Below are positions 42,678 through 51,945 of a stretch of 64,000 nucleotides of DNA, one piece after another. A model generated the notes under the pieces. That model did no database searches, was not told the DNA's origin, and was given only the letters and a program-made list of their open reading frames with translations. Numbering within the stretch: position 1 is the stretch's first letter; each line of letters opens with the position of its first letter. The position numbers were made by a program, and so were the translations under genes. Origin of the DNA: Micromonospora sp. NBC_01740. Its GTDB lineage: Bacteria > Actinomycetota > Actinomycetes > Mycobacteriales > Micromonosporaceae. The stretch spans positions 5,704,001-5,768,000 of the forward strand of contig NZ_CP109150.1 of assembly GCF_035920365.1 (NCBI RefSeq), given 5' to 3'.

Positions 42678-43295
42678 TCACCGCAGCAGCAGGAACGTGG
42701 GGGCGGCGATGAGCGTCCCCACGACGGTGCCGGCGGCCACCTGACCGACGGTGTGGTCGCGCAGGCGTACCCGCGACCAGCCGACCAGCGCCACCACGGG
42801 CGCCGAGGCGAGCAGCGCCGGTCCGAACTCGATCACGAGCACGGCCGCCGCGCCGGCCGCCACGGCCGCGTGGATGCTGAGCTTCCACGCCAGGTTGACC
42901 ACGGTCACGGCGAGGCCGAGGGCGAACATGACGACGACCATCGCCAGGACGGGGCGCGGGGCGCCGAACCCGATCATCACGGCGAGGCCCACCAGCACGG
43001 ACAGCAGCCCGTACGCCAGTGGCCGCCGGCGCTGTTCCCGTCGCCTGATGTGGTGGTCGGTCAGCCGGCCCCGGCGTACGCCCCACCAGATCAGGCTGTT
43101 GGGGATGATCGAGCAGAACAGGGAGCCGACCAGGGCCCAGGCGAGGCCCACCTCGACGGGCGACGCGGCGTGCAGGCCCACGACGACGGGCATCAGCGCG
43201 GCCAGCAGCGCCGGGGCGAAGACCTCGGTGGCGGCGCGGGCGAGCAGCCTGCTGATGCGGTCGGGGCGGTCGATGACGTCGTGCACGGTCCACAT
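42678..43295 (-). CDS. PAP2-like integral membrane phosphatase
   Basis: A 205-residue protein with five to six hydrophobic segments. The conserved SRVRLRDHTVGQVAAG segment matches PAP2 motif 3 (S-R-x5-H-x3-D, with Gln-Val at the Asp place). KLSIHAAVAAG corresponds to the P-S-G-H motif, reduced to S-I-H. The classic K-x6-R-P motif is not obvious. Members dephosphorylate lipid pyrophosphates, but the altered motifs leave activity open. The start is the ATG before WTVHDVIDRP. It converges with the XRE gene (18-nt gap) and is divergent from the protease gene. Confidence 0.82.
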   Translation of the reverse strand: MWTVHDVIDRPDRISRLLARAATEVFAPALLAALMPVVVGLHAASPVEVGLAWALVGSLFCSIIPNSLIWWGVRRGRLTDHHIRRREQRRRPLAYGLLSVLVGLAVMIGFGAPRPVLAMVVVMFALGLAVTVVNLAWKLSIHAAVAAGAAAVLVIEFGPALLASAPVVALVGWSRVRLRDHTVGQVAAGTVVGTLIAAPTFLLLR

Positions 43296-43514
43296 TCTGC
43301 CGACCGCCCCGGGCGGCGGGCGCACCGCGGGCGTGAGCTGTCACGTTCCGCCCCGCTCGGGCGTCACAGTGTCGTCGCGCTTGGCTATGCTGCCCGCACC
43401 CGCGCCGTCGCGGCCGGCACGGGCGTGGACCGTCCGGGGTGGACGCGACGGTCGGGTGACACGACACGGGGGTCTCTCGGGCTGGCGGCCCGTCGGGGAG
43501 AGTGATGGCGGACG

Positions 43515-44018
43515 ATGTGGCACCGACGGCGTCGGAGACAGCGGTTGTTGCGCCAGCTCGACGTGGACCTGCCGTCGCCCCTGACGGTGCGGGGCCTGGT
43601 GTCCGCGCTCGAGACCACGCGCGGTCGGCGCATCCAACTCGCCGCGATGAGCGTCGACGGGCAGGCCGGTCCCTGCGGGCTGTGGGTGGCGACCGCCGGG
43701 ACCGACTACGTCCTGTTCAGTCGCGACGCGCCGCCCGTGCTGCGCGTCCAGACGATCCTGCACGAGCTGATGCACATCGCCCTGCGGCACACCGCGCGGG
43801 CGGTGCCCTCCGGCGGAACGGGTGAGCCGGCGGCGGCGCACGGGGTGCTCGCCCGCTCCCCCGCCACGTTCGACGAGCAGCAGGAGCACGACGCGGAGCT
43901 GCTGGCGACGTACCTGGGGGCACGGCTCGACGGCGGCGGCGAGGACGTGGCCTTCGACGAGCTGGGCGGCGTCACGGCCGCCGTCATGCACCGCATCGCC
44001 GCGACGTTGACGGACTAG
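43515..44018 (+). CDS. ImmA/IrrE-like zinc metalloprotease
   Basis: A 167-residue protein with LHELMHIALRHT, the HExxH zinc motif in the setting of ImmA/IrrE-type proteases, and a downstream acidic EQQEHDAELLATYLGARL that provides the third ligand and helix. The N-terminus is Arg-rich (HRRRRRQRLLRQLDV). ATG 43515 is the first in-frame start; GGGGAG lies 14 nt away, so the exact start is uncertain. It is followed by a membrane-protein gene 12 nt later. Such proteases cleave cognate XRE repressors on stress; the XRE protein 0.9 kb upstream is the obvious candidate substrate. Confidence 0.83.
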   Translation: MWHRRRRRQRLLRQLDVDLPSPLTVRGLVSALETTRGRRIQLAAMSVDGQAGPCGLWVATAGTDYVLFSRDAPPVLRVQTILHELMHIALRHTARAVPSGGTGEPAAAHGVLARSPATFDEQQEHDAELLATYLGARLDGGGEDVAFDELGGVTAAVMHRIAATLTD

Positions 44019-44030
44019 GCGGGAGATCCG

Positions 44031-45263
44031 GTGCTCGTCACGGTCGGTCATCTGGTCGCCGCCAGCGTCGCCGCGGTGGCGTTCCTGGTGAAGCTCAGGG
44101 CGCTGGGTCGGGATCCGGCCAACCCGAGGATCCTGGCGAGCGCGGGGATCTGCCTGGGGATGGGGGTGGCCGTCACCGCCGGGTGGGCGCCGGTGCACAG
44201 CCTGCTCGACCGCGTGTCGGGCGTGGCCAATCTCGCCAAGCTGGTGGAGCACGGCTCGGCGCTGCTCGCCGCGGCGGCGATCCAGTTCCTCTTCCTGCAC
44301 CTGGGCGACCCGGGGCGGGCACGCCGGCTGATGGCGCGGCGGGGCGTGTTCCTCGCCGTCGCGTTCGGCGTGATGGTCGCGGCGTTCTCGCGGGCCGACT
44401 TCCCCGAGTCCGAGCCCCTGCACTTCGCCGAGCGGTACGGCGACCTGCCACCGGTCGGCGTCTACATGCTCGCGTTCCTGACCTGCCTCGGGGTGACGGT
44501 CGTGGACATCCTGCGGGTGTCCGCCGGCTACGCGCGCTACGCCGGCGCCCGGCTGAGGACCAGCATGCGGCTGCTCAGTGCCGGCGCGGCCTTCGGTGCG
44601 GGATTCGTCGCGCACAAGGCCCTGTTCATCTGCCTCAAGCTGGCCGGGGTGGCGCCGCCGTGGCCCGAGCCGGCCGCGACGCAGACGCTGATCACGCTGT
44701 CGGTGTCGCTGATCGGGGCCAGCTTCGTGCTGGCGACGGCACGCAAGGCGGTCGACGGCGTCCGCGCCTGGCCGCGCCGGTACGCCACGCACCGCGACCT
44801 GCACGCGTTGTGGTACCTGCTGTACCGGGCGATGCCGACCATCGCCCTGCATCCCCCACGCCGGCCGGAGGTCGACCCCCGGTGGGCGTGGCGCCTGGGC
44901 GAACAGCTCTACCGCCGCTGCGTCGAGATCAGCGACGGCCTGCGTGCGTTGGGCCCGCTCGACGAGTCCGTGGCGGGCGCCGCCCGGCAGCGGGCGGTGG
45001 CGGCCGGCTGGAGCATCGAGCGTGCCGACGCCGCCGGTGAGGCCGCGGCGGTCCTGGTGGCGCTCCGGCGCTTCACCTCGGGGGCGACGGCGACGCGGGA
45101 GGTCGATCCGGCCCTGGAGTCGCAGAGCGTGGCGGTCGCGCAGGCCGACGTGCAGGCCGACGCGAGTCGGCTGGCGCTGGTCTCGACGGCGCTCTCCGAG
45201 GAGCTGGTGCGCGCGGTCGCCGCCCGTACGCCGGACGCCCCGGCGCGCAGGCGGGAGGCGTAG
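44031..45263 (+). CDS. Multi-pass membrane protein, MAB_1171c-like
   Basis: A 410-residue protein. The N-terminal ~240 residues hold seven hydrophobic segments (for example VGHLVAASVAAVAFLVKL, ILASAGICLGMGVAVTAGW, TLITLSVSLIGASFVLAT). A cytoplasmic helical domain of about 170 residues follows, containing LHALWYLLYRAMPTIALHPPRRPEVDPRW. I recall such proteins as the MAB_1171c family, seen next to XRE and metalloprotease genes in actinobacteria. Function is not established. The GTG start lies 12 nt after the protease stop, with GGCGGGAG upstream. It may be a sensor that triggers the protease or a transport protein. Confidence 0.8.
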   Translation: MLVTVGHLVAASVAAVAFLVKLRALGRDPANPRILASAGICLGMGVAVTAGWAPVHSLLDRVSGVANLAKLVEHGSALLAAAAIQFLFLHLGDPGRARRLMARRGVFLAVAFGVMVAAFSRADFPESEPLHFAERYGDLPPVGVYMLAFLTCLGVTVVDILRVSAGYARYAGARLRTSMRLLSAGAAFGAGFVAHKALFICLKLAGVAPPWPEPAATQTLITLSVSLIGASFVLATARKAVDGVRAWPRRYATHRDLHALWYLLYRAMPTIALHPPRRPEVDPRWAWRLGEQLYRRCVEISDGLRALGPLDESVAGAARQRAVAAGWSIERADAAGEAAAVLVALRRFTSGATATREVDPALESQSVAVAQADVQADASRLALVSTALSEELVRAVAARTPDAPARRREA

Positions 45264-45269
45264 GCGGGC

Positions 45270-46523
45270 TCAGATGATGAAGTGGGTCCAGTAGGCGAGC
45301 CAGGTGACGAAGAGCGCGCCCTGGAGCAGGGCCAGGGCGGCGGTCAGCCAGGCGTCGGCGCCCGCGTGGCGGGCCCAGCGGGCCAGCACGAGGCCGACCG
45401 GGAAGACGGCCAGCAGATAGCGCAGCAGGCTCTTGTACACCGGCGGCCCCATCGACAGCGGCACCAGGACCATGGTCAGCCCGTACACGAGATAGGGCAG
45501 CCCGAGTCGGCGGGCGCCCGCGAGCAGGACCGCCAGCACCAGCACGGCGACCCACACCCGCAGGGCGTCGCGGGGCGGGCTGCCGGTCAGGCCGTGCCAC
45601 AGCACCGCCAGCGGGTTCTGCACCCGGATGCCCCAACCCGTCTCCTGGGCGTGCTTGTAGGCGAACCAGTCGCCGCTCTGCCACCGGCAGAACGCCATGA
45701 ACGCCAGCCAGCCGGCGGGCACCAGCGCCAGCGGCCAGCCGACGCGCACGTACGCCCACCACGCGCGCGGGCCCAGCCGGTAGCCGTGCTGGCGCAGCAG
45801 GACCAGGGCCAGCGGGAGCACGACGAGGAACCCGACCGAGCGGCTCGTCGCCAGGAAGAAGCCGACCACCCCCACGAGCAGCCAGCGCCGCCGCTCGGCG
45901 TAGTGGAAGGCGGCGAGCGCGAGGCAGAGAAACAGCGACTCGGTCAGCGCCGCCTGGAACAGGAACCCGGCCGGCAGCAGCACGAGGTAGCGAACGAACC
46001 GACGGGCGGAGGCGTCGTCGCCGAGCAGCCGCTCGCCCAGCCGGTGGGCGTAGAAGAGCATCAGCAGGAACGCGACGTTCGCGACGAGCAGCAACGCCAG
46101 TGCGGTGTCCCCGCCCAGCAGCGGAGCCAGCGGACGGGCCAGGAACGGGTAGAGCAGGGGAAAGCCGAAGTCGGGCCACGGCTCGTCGAGCGGGAGCTGC
46201 GCCAGGCGGTCGTAGAGGAAGGAGTCCCAGGCGAACCAGAGCGCGACCGCGCGGTGCCCCGAGACTGCCCGCTGCTGCTCGCGCATCATCGTCTCGTCCG
46301 GCGGCGGGGCCCAGGGCACGTCGTCGAAGGCGCTCAGCGCGAGCACCCCGAGGGCGCTGAGCACGATCTTCGTACCGAGGAAGACGGCGAGGACGAACAG
46401 CCACGGCGTCGGCATCCGGCCGGCGGCCCGCGACGCCGCCCGCCGCAGGTCGTGCCCGCGCCCGGCCAGCCGGGCCGGCAGCGTGCGCCACCGCCGGCCC
46501 GAGACGGCCCGCCCACTGTCCAT
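45270..46523 (-). CDS. PIG-V-like mannosyltransferase (GT-C fold)
   Basis: A 417-residue integral membrane glycosyltransferase with about nine to ten spans. The first extracytoplasmic loop WFAWDSFLYDRLAQLPLDEPWPDFGFPLLYPFLARPLAPLLG carries the W-D-S/Y motif typical of PIG-V and related GT-C mannosyltransferases, with the catalytic Asp. FLATSRSVGFLVVLPL and MGPPVYKSLLRYLLAVFPV match conserved loops. It should move a mannose from a polyprenyl-phosphate donor on the outer face. It converges with the membrane-protein gene (6-nt gap). The start is ATG 46523, avoiding an Arg-rich extension. Confidence 0.88.
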   Translation of the reverse strand: MDSGRAVSGRRWRTLPARLAGRGHDLRRAASRAAGRMPTPWLFVLAVFLGTKIVLSALGVLALSAFDDVPWAPPPDETMMREQQRAVSGHRAVALWFAWDSFLYDRLAQLPLDEPWPDFGFPLLYPFLARPLAPLLGGDTALALLLVANVAFLLMLFYAHRLGERLLGDDASARRFVRYLVLLPAGFLFQAALTESLFLCLALAAFHYAERRRWLLVGVVGFFLATSRSVGFLVVLPLALVLLRQHGYRLGPRAWWAYVRVGWPLALVPAGWLAFMAFCRWQSGDWFAYKHAQETGWGIRVQNPLAVLWHGLTGSPPRDALRVWVAVLVLAVLLAGARRLGLPYLVYGLTMVLVPLSMGPPVYKSLLRYLLAVFPVGLVLARWARHAGADAWLTAALALLQGALFVTWLAYWTHFII

Positions 46524-46750
46524 CACGCGTCTCCCGGTCCGGCGGCCCGACCGGTGCCACATCCCCGTTCCGGGGCCGTTGACACGTCGGCGCGATCCCG
46601 GCGCGGAGCCGGGCGCCAGGCGCGTCGCGGGGCGTCCCGGGCGCTCCGCCCGTCGGGGTGTCCCGGGAGCGGACGGGGATCCGGGGTGAGTTCGGGCCGG
46701 TGCCGGGTAAGCGGGCCGCCTCCGGGAGGCGGAAGCAGGGGGCGACGGGC

Positions 46751-48322
46751 ATGGGCGAAGAGCACGGCACGGTGGTCATCGGCGCGGGACCGGCGGGCCT
46801 GACCGCGGCGTACGAGTTGCTCCGGCGCGACAGCGCGGTCCGGGTGTTCGAGGCCGACGAGGTGGTGGGCGGGATCAGCCGCACCGTCGAGCGGGACGGG
46901 TGGCGCTTCGACATCGGCGGGCACCGGTTCTTCACCAAGGTGGCCCGGGTCGAGGAGTTCTGGCACGAGATCCTGCCCGACGAGGACTTCCTGCTGCGGC
47001 CCCGGATGAGCCGGATCTACTACCGGGGCGCCCTGTTCGACTACCCGCTGAGCGCGGCGAACGCCCTGCGCAACCTCGGCGTGCGGGAGGCCGCGCTGTG
47101 CATGGGCTCGTACGCGCGGGCCCGGCTGCGCCCGCCGAAGGACCAGTCGCACTTCGAGGGGTGGGTCTCGGCCCGGTTCGGCTGGCGGCTCTACTCGATG
47201 TTCTTCAAGACGTACACCGAGAAGGTCTGGGGGATGCCGGCCGACCGGTTGCAGGCCGACTGGGCCGCGCAGCGGATCAAGAACCTGTCGCTGGCCAAGG
47301 CGGTCCGCAACGCGGTGCTGCCCAGACGCAACCGCAAGGACGTGACCAGCCTGATCGAGGAGTTCCAGTACCCGAAGCTCGGCCCGGGCATGATGTGGGA
47401 ACGCTGCGCCGAGGAGGTGCGCCGACGCGGGGGCCGGGTGGACACCGGCACATGGGTGACCGCCGTGCACCGGGACCCGGAGCGCCGCCGGGCCGTCGCC
47501 GTGACCGTCAACGGGGCCGGCGGGCAGCGTACCGAGCCGGCGGAGCACGTCGTCTCCTCGATGCCCATCTCCGAGCTGGTCGCCGCGCTGCGCCCGGCGG
47601 CCCCGCCGGAGGTGCTGGCCGCCGCGGCCGACCTGCGGTACCGGGACTTCCTGACCGTCGCGCTGGTGGTGCCGGAGGAGTTCTCGTTCCCGGACAACTG
47701 GATCTACGTGCACGACCCGGCGGTGAAGGTCGGCCGGATCCAGAACTTCGGCTCCTGGTCGCCGCACCTGGTCAAGGACGGCCGCACCTGCCTCGGCCTG
47801 GAGTACTTCGTGTTCGAGGACGACGAGACCTGGCGTACGCCGGACGCCGAGCTGGTCGCCGCCGCGACGGCCGAGCTGGAGCGGCTCGGTCTGGTCCGGC
47901 CGGGGGTGGTCGAGGCCGGGTACGTGGTGCGGATGCCGAAGGCGTACCCGGTCTACGACGAGCGCTACCAGCACAACGTCGACGTGATCCGGGACTGGCT
48001 GGCGCGCGAGGTGCCCAACGTCCACCCGGTGGGCCGCAACGGCATGCACCGCTACAACAACCAGGACCACTCGATGCTGACGGCGATGCTCACCGCCGAG
48101 AACATCGCCTGCGGCACCCGGCACGACGTGTGGTCGGTCAACGTGGAGCAGGACTACCACGAGGAGTCGAGCCACGACGGGGACGGCCACCGGGGCACCG
48201 GCCGGGACGCGCCCGTCGTACCCGCCCGGCCCGCCGTTCCGGTCGGCACGACGCTCGACGGCACCGGCAGCGGCACCGGCACCGCCCGGCCCGAACGGCC
48301 GGCTCACGTGCGCCTCGGCTGA
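46751..48322 (+). CDS. NAD(P)/FAD-dependent amine-oxidase-like oxidoreductase
   Basis: A 523-residue flavoprotein. The N-terminal dinucleotide fold is [17 protein letters not shown], followed by [26 protein letters not shown]. The C-terminal FAD block is [21 protein letters not shown]. The layout is like UDP-galactopyranose mutase-like and protoporphyrinogen-oxidase-like proteins used in cell-envelope glycan work. A Gly/Thr/Pro-rich tail of about 45 residues is probably disordered. The ATG is chosen over an in-frame upstream start. It is divergent from the mannosyltransferase, and both fit envelope polysaccharide metabolism. Confidence 0.88.
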   Translation: MGEEHGTVVIGAGPAGLTAAYELLRRDSAVRVFEADEVVGGISRTVERDGWRFDIGGHRFFTKVARVEEFWHEILPDEDFLLRPRMSRIYYRGALFDYPLSAANALRNLGVREAALCMGSYARARLRPPKDQSHFEGWVSARFGWRLYSMFFKTYTEKVWGMPADRLQADWAAQRIKNLSLAKAVRNAVLPRRNRKDVTSLIEEFQYPKLGPGMMWERCAEEVRRRGGRVDTGTWVTAVHRDPERRRAVAVTVNGAGGQRTEPAEHVVSSMPISELVAALRPAAPPEVLAAAADLRYRDFLTVALVVPEEFSFPDNWIYVHDPAVKVGRIQNFGSWSPHLVKDGRTCLGLEYFVFEDDETWRTPDAELVAAATAELERLGLVRPGVVEAGYVVRMPKAYPVYDERYQHNVDVIRDWLAREVPNVHPVGRNGMHRYNNQDHSMLTAMLTAENIACGTRHDVWSVNVEQDYHEESSHDGDGHRGTGRDAPVVPARPAVPVGTTLDGTGSGTGTARPERPAHVRLG

Positions 48323-48433
48323 GCCGCCGGCTGCGCGTTCGGCACCGTCGGCGGATGCTCGGGAGGGTTCGGCACCGTCGGCGCAGGCCCGGGAGGGAAC
48401 GCCGGTGGCGTACGGCGGCGGACCGGCCCGGGC

Positions 48434-49132
48434 TCAGTGCGCTTCGAGGACGAAGAAGATGAAGCAGATGAACGTGGTGCGGTCCACGAGATGTGGAGGC
48501 AGGATCTCGCGCGGGGTCTCGGGAGACATGGGGGGTTCGCTGACGACCGAGAGGCGGAAGCCCGCGTCGGTGAACGCAGCCGTCATCGCGTGCAGCGGCC
48601 GGTGCCAGTAGGTCAGCTCCGCGGTGTGCCCGTCGAAGGTGTACTCCTCCGACCACCGTGCGAGGGCGAAGTAGTCGGCGCCCGGGTTCACCGCCGGGTA
48701 GACCATCGGGTGGTTCACGGACAGGATGAGGCGACCCCCTGGCCTCAGGACTCGTCGCAGCTCGGCCAGGGGCGCGGTCCAGTCCTCCAGGTAGTGCAGG
48801 ACCAGGGACGCGACGACGTCGTCGAACGCGCCGTCGGCGAAGGGAAGCGGCTCGCTGAGGTCGGCCACCAGCAGCGTGGCGTCCCCGCCCAGCCGCCGTC
48901 GGGCCAGCTCGACCATCGCCCGGCTGGAGTCGAAGCCGGTCACGACGGCCCCTCGCTCGCGAAGCGCCGCGGACAAGGGACCCGAACCGCAGCCGGCGTC
49001 GAGGATCCGCCGGCCGTCCACGTCCCCGGCGAGCCCGACCATCGCGGGCCGCTCGTAGTAGCCGTTGATCAGGTTGGATTCGTTGTCCGCGCTGTAGCGC
49101 TCGGCGAAGCTGTCGTAGTGGTCGGCCTTCAC
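48434..49132 (-). CDS. Class I SAM-dependent methyltransferase
   Basis: A 232-residue methyltransferase. Motif I is ILDAGCGSGPLS, motif II follows VTGFDSSRAMVELAR and motif III is LRRVLRPGGRLILSVNHP. DDVVASLVLHYLEDW is motif post-I. The GTG start has GAGGAGA upstream. The target is unknown. In the gap before it (48338-48400) is a direct repeat containing GTTCGGCACCGTCGGCG twice. Confidence 0.92.
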   Translation of the reverse strand: MKADHYDSFAERYSADNESNLINGYYERPAMVGLAGDVDGRRILDAGCGSGPLSAALRERGAVVTGFDSSRAMVELARRRLGGDATLLVADLSEPLPFADGAFDDVVASLVLHYLEDWTAPLAELRRVLRPGGRLILSVNHPMVYPAVNPGADYFALARWSEEYTFDGHTAELTYWHRPLHAMTAAFTDAGFRLSVVSEPPMSPETPREILPPHLVDRTTFICFIFFVLEAH

Positions 49133-49253
49133 CAGGCTGTCTCCTCGGCATCGCGGCGGGGTCGAAAGCGCGATCCTGCCACGGTCGTCGAGCCGCCACT
49201 GCCCCTGCCGCGCTCCGGTCGACGCCAGTCAACGGGCTGGCTCCAGGTGGCGG

Positions 49254-50498
49254 TCAGCCGGCGAGCTGGTCGCGGCGGCGGGTGAGGTAGGCCCGCTCCG
49301 CGGGGTTGCCGGCGAGACCGATGGCCCGGTCGTACGCCGTCCGCGACTCGCCGCCGCGCCCGAGTCGCCGCAGCAGGTCGGCGCGCGCGGCGTGGAAGGC
49401 GTGGTAGCCGTCGAGGGCGTCGGCGAGTCGGTCGATCTCGGCGAGCCCGACCCCGGGGCCGTCGACCTCGGCGACCGCGACCGCCCGGTTGAGCCGCACG
49501 ATCGGTGAGGGGTCGAGCAGCGACATGCGCCCGTAGAGCGCGACGATGGTGGACCAGTCGGTGTCCCGGGCGGACGGGGCGTCGGTGTGGACCGCGTTGA
49601 TCGCGGCCTGCAGTTGGTAGCGCCCGGGTGGGTCGCCGCCGGTCACCATCGCCTCGATCCGCTCGCGGAGAAGGGCGTTGCCCTCGGCGATGAGGGTGCG
49701 GTCCCAGGCGCCGCGGTCCTGCTCGGCGAGGGTCACCAGCTCCCCGGTGCGGGACACGCGCGCCGGGCGCCGGGCGTCGGTGAGGAGCATCAGGGCGAGC
49801 AGGCCGGCCACCTCGCCGTCGTCCGGGAGGAGGGTCCGGAGCAGGCGGCCGAGGCGGATCGCCTCGTCGGTGAGGTCGACGCGCACCGGGGCGTCCCCCT
49901 CGCTGGCGAGATAGCCCTCGTTGAAGACGAGGTAGACGACCGCGAGCACGCCGGCGAGCCGTTCGCGGATGTCGTCGGCCGAGGGCACCCGGTAGGGGAT
50001 GTGCGCCGCCTTGATCTTCGTCTTGGCGCGGGTGATGCGTTGCGCCATGGTGGTCTCCCGCACCAGGAAGGCGCGGGCGATCTCGGGCACGGTGAGGCCG
50101 CCGAGCAGGCGCAGGGTGAGCGCCACCCGGGCCTCCGACGCGAGCGCGGGGTGGCAGCAGGTGAAGATCAGTCTGAGCCGGTCGTCCTCGACCGGGCCGG
50201 TCGGCTCAGCAGGGGTGTCGTCGTACATGATCCGGGCCGCCTGGTGTTTGGCGTCGCGCTGTGACTCGCGACGGAGCCGGTCGATCGCCTTGCGGGTCGC
50301 GGTGGTGGCGAGCCAACCGCCGGGATTGGACGGTACGCCCTCGCGCGGCCACCGCTCCGCGGCCGCCACGAACGCCTCGGCCGTCGCCTCCTCGGCGACG
50401 TCGAGATCGCCGAAACGGCGCGCGAGGCCCGCGACCACCCGCGCCCACTCCTCGTGGTGGACACGGGTGATCGCCTGCTCGACGGTGGGATCGGTCAT
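49254..50498 (-). CDS. ECF42-type RNA polymerase sigma factor with C-terminal TPR-like domain
   Basis: A 414-residue sigma factor. Region 2 (HHEEWARVVAGLARRFGDLDVAEEATAEAFVAAAERWP) and region 4 (LRLLGGLTVPEIARAFLVRETTMAQRITRAKTKIKAA) are followed by a long C-terminal domain with TPR-like helices (LNRAVAVAEVDGP, YHAFHAARADLLRRLGR, AYDRAIGLAGNPAERAYL). This matches the ECF42 group, which lacks a classical anti-sigma factor and pairs with DGPF proteins. Two such genes lie directly upstream. The ATG overlaps the first DGPF stop by 4 nt. Targets probably include the operon itself. Confidence 0.93.
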   Translation of the reverse strand: MTDPTVEQAITRVHHEEWARVVAGLARRFGDLDVAEEATAEAFVAAAERWPREGVPSNPGGWLATTATRKAIDRLRRESQRDAKHQAARIMYDDTPAEPTGPVEDDRLRLIFTCCHPALASEARVALTLRLLGGLTVPEIARAFLVRETTMAQRITRAKTKIKAAHIPYRVPSADDIRERLAGVLAVVYLVFNEGYLASEGDAPVRVDLTDEAIRLGRLLRTLLPDDGEVAGLLALMLLTDARRPARVSRTGELVTLAEQDRGAWDRTLIAEGNALLRERIEAMVTGGDPPGRYQLQAAINAVHTDAPSARDTDWSTIVALYGRMSLLDPSPIVRLNRAVAVAEVDGPGVGLAEIDRLADALDGYHAFHAARADLLRRLGRGGESRTAYDRAIGLAGNPAERAYLTRRRDQLAG

Positions 50499-50890
50499 GG
50501 CTCCGGCAGCGCTCGGACGGATGCCCCGGTTCGGAAGGGACGCACCTCGACCGTACCGCGACACGCTCTCGACCCCTCGGCGGCGAGGGCCAGGGCCACG
50601 TCGAGGTCGGCCGCCTCGATGACCCAGAAGCCGTCGAGGTGCTCCCTCGTCTCCAGGTAGGGCCCGTCGGTGAGAACGGGCCGCTCGCCCTGCCCGTCGA
50701 CGGTGGTGGCGGTCGTCGCGGGCGCCAGGCCGCCGGTGAAGACGAGGTGACCGTCCCGCCGGAGCCTCTCGTCGAAGGCGCCGGTGTCGGCGAACGCCTG
50801 CGGCACGGCCTCCTGGGAGGGGTGGGTGCCGAGCTCGGTGGGCTCGGCCGGTCCGTGGACGGACAGCAGGTATCTGGGCACCACGCTCAC
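50495..50890 (-). CDS. DGPF/YCII-domain protein paired with the ECF42 sigma factor
   Basis: A 131-residue ferredoxin-like YCII-related protein. The diagnostic segment reads TDGPYLETREHLDGFWVIEA, the DGP-x motif plus conserved E and H. The central FDERLRRDGHLVFTGGLAPA is typical. Its stop overlaps the sigma start (ATGA). The first GTG (50890) sits too near GGGGAGA; GTG 50884, two codons in, has better spacing and may be the real start. DGPF proteins are the standard neighbours of ECF42 factors and probably take part in signalling. Confidence 0.9.
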   Translation of the reverse strand: MSVVPRYLLSVHGPAEPTELGTHPSQEAVPQAFADTGAFDERLRRDGHLVFTGGLAPATTATTVDGQGERPVLTDGPYLETREHLDGFWVIEAADLDVALALAAEGSRACRGTVEVRPFRTGASVRALPEP

Positions 50891-50905
50891 TTCTCCCCGG
50901 CGCCG

Positions 50906-51268
50906 TTACGCCGGGCGCGCCCCGGGGCCTCTGAACCGGTGCACCTCCTGCGGCCAGTCGAGCGCGGTCGCGAGCCTGCCGGCCCAGTGTCGCGCCGCCT
51001 CGTCGTCGGGCACGTCCACGACGGCGAAGCCGCCGAGGTGCTCCTTGGTCTCGACGTACGGGCCGTCGGTGAAGACGGGCCTACCGTCGACTGATTCGAC
51101 GCTGCACACCGCGGTGGACCGGTCGAGCCCCCCGTTGCTGAAGAGCAGGACGCCCTCGGCCTGCATGTCCGCCATCACGGCCCAGCCGGCCCTGCTCTTC
51201 TCGCGAAGCTGCTCCGCCGTGTGTTCGGGCACCCACTCGTCGTTGAAGGTGATCAGGTACTCCGTCAT
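50906..51268 (-). CDS. Second DGPF/YCII-domain protein
   Basis: A 120-residue paralogue of its neighbour, with FTDGPYVETKEHLGGFAVVDV as the DGPF-type motif and EYLITFNDEWVPEHTAEQL as the first strand and helix. The ATG has AGAGGAGAC at 6-nt spacing. It is the first gene of the DGPF-DGPF-sigma operon, with a 15-nt gap to the next gene. Two unlike copies could form a heterodimer. The function in ECF42 control is inferred from conserved pairing. Confidence 0.9.
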   Translation of the reverse strand: MTEYLITFNDEWVPEHTAEQLREKSRAGWAVMADMQAEGVLLFSNGGLDRSTAVCSVESVDGRPVFTDGPYVETKEHLGGFAVVDVPDDEAARHWAGRLATALDWPQEVHRFRGPGARPA

Positions 51269-51511
51269 GGTTGTCTCCTCTCGGTCCCGGACGAGGGCCC
51301 TGCCGGCTCCTCGTGTCCAACGGCCCAGCCGGCCGCCGCACACTGGTTCCACGAACGGCCACGCCCCGATACGACACCATCATCGGAGAATCGAGGTCCA
51401 GGATGCGGCACGAGGGGTGAGACGAGGTCACCGTCGTTCGCCGAAACCGTTCGCGTCACCCGGCAGTTGTGGTGGCGCGAACGGGCACAGTCCGGGATAG
51501 CCTTGGCGCAT

Positions 51512-51799
51512 ATGGCTACCTATCGCAGCGCCTCAGTGCTCCTCTCCTCCGACGGCACCCGGACCCCCGGCACCGCCGCGCTCTTCGCCGAGCCCGCCCG
51601 CAAGGGTGGGACCCCGCCGTGGGCGGGCGATTTCCGACCCGCCAACAGCGCCGGCAACGGCCCCAAGAACGCGGTCGGGAAGACCTTCACGTTGGAGTTG
51701 CCCGACGGCAGCACCGGCAAGGTCGTGGTCCAGGGCCTCAAGAGCGGGAAGGGAGGCGTCGTGCTGGCGTTGATGGGCGAGGACGCACCCCCCTTCTGA
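51512..51799 (+). CDS. Small conserved-looking protein of unknown function
   Basis: A 95-residue protein with no recognised domain, signal peptide or membrane span. The sequence is basic and Gly/Ser/Thr-rich (RTPGTAALFAEPARKGGTPPWAGDF; GKTFTLELPDGSTGKVVVQGLKSGKGGVVLALMG), and the C-terminal part looks like a small beta barrel. TAGCCT ends 8 nt before the ATG, suggesting a leaderless transcript. A 12-bp hairpin lies 112 nt downstream. Codon usage is normal for the window. Confidence 0.78.
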   Translation: MATYRSASVLLSSDGTRTPGTAALFAEPARKGGTPPWAGDFRPANSAGNGPKNAVGKTFTLELPDGSTGKVVVQGLKSGKGGVVLALMGEDAPPF

Positions 51800-51911
51800 T
51801 CGGGGAACTGATCGCCCACCGACGCCACCGGCTGGAGACGGCCGGTGAGCGCGGTGTGCCGCAGCGCCGGGGCGGCTCGGGTCCCGGGCTGCCGGACGCT
51901 CACGGATCGGA

Positions 51912-51938
51912 CCCTGGTCGGCGACGCGCCGACCAGGG
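51912..51938. terminator. Hairpin between convergent genes
   Basis: A perfect 12-bp stem (51912-51923 with 51927-51938, CCCTGGTCGGCG and its complement) and a 3-nt loop, 8 nt before the end of the convergent HNH-like gene. Confidence 0.75.
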
Positions 51939-51945
51939 CCACCGG

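Noticed and set aside
48323..48433. Terminator between the convergent oxidoreductase and methyltransferase genes
   Set aside because: I find a direct repeat there but no convincing long hairpin.
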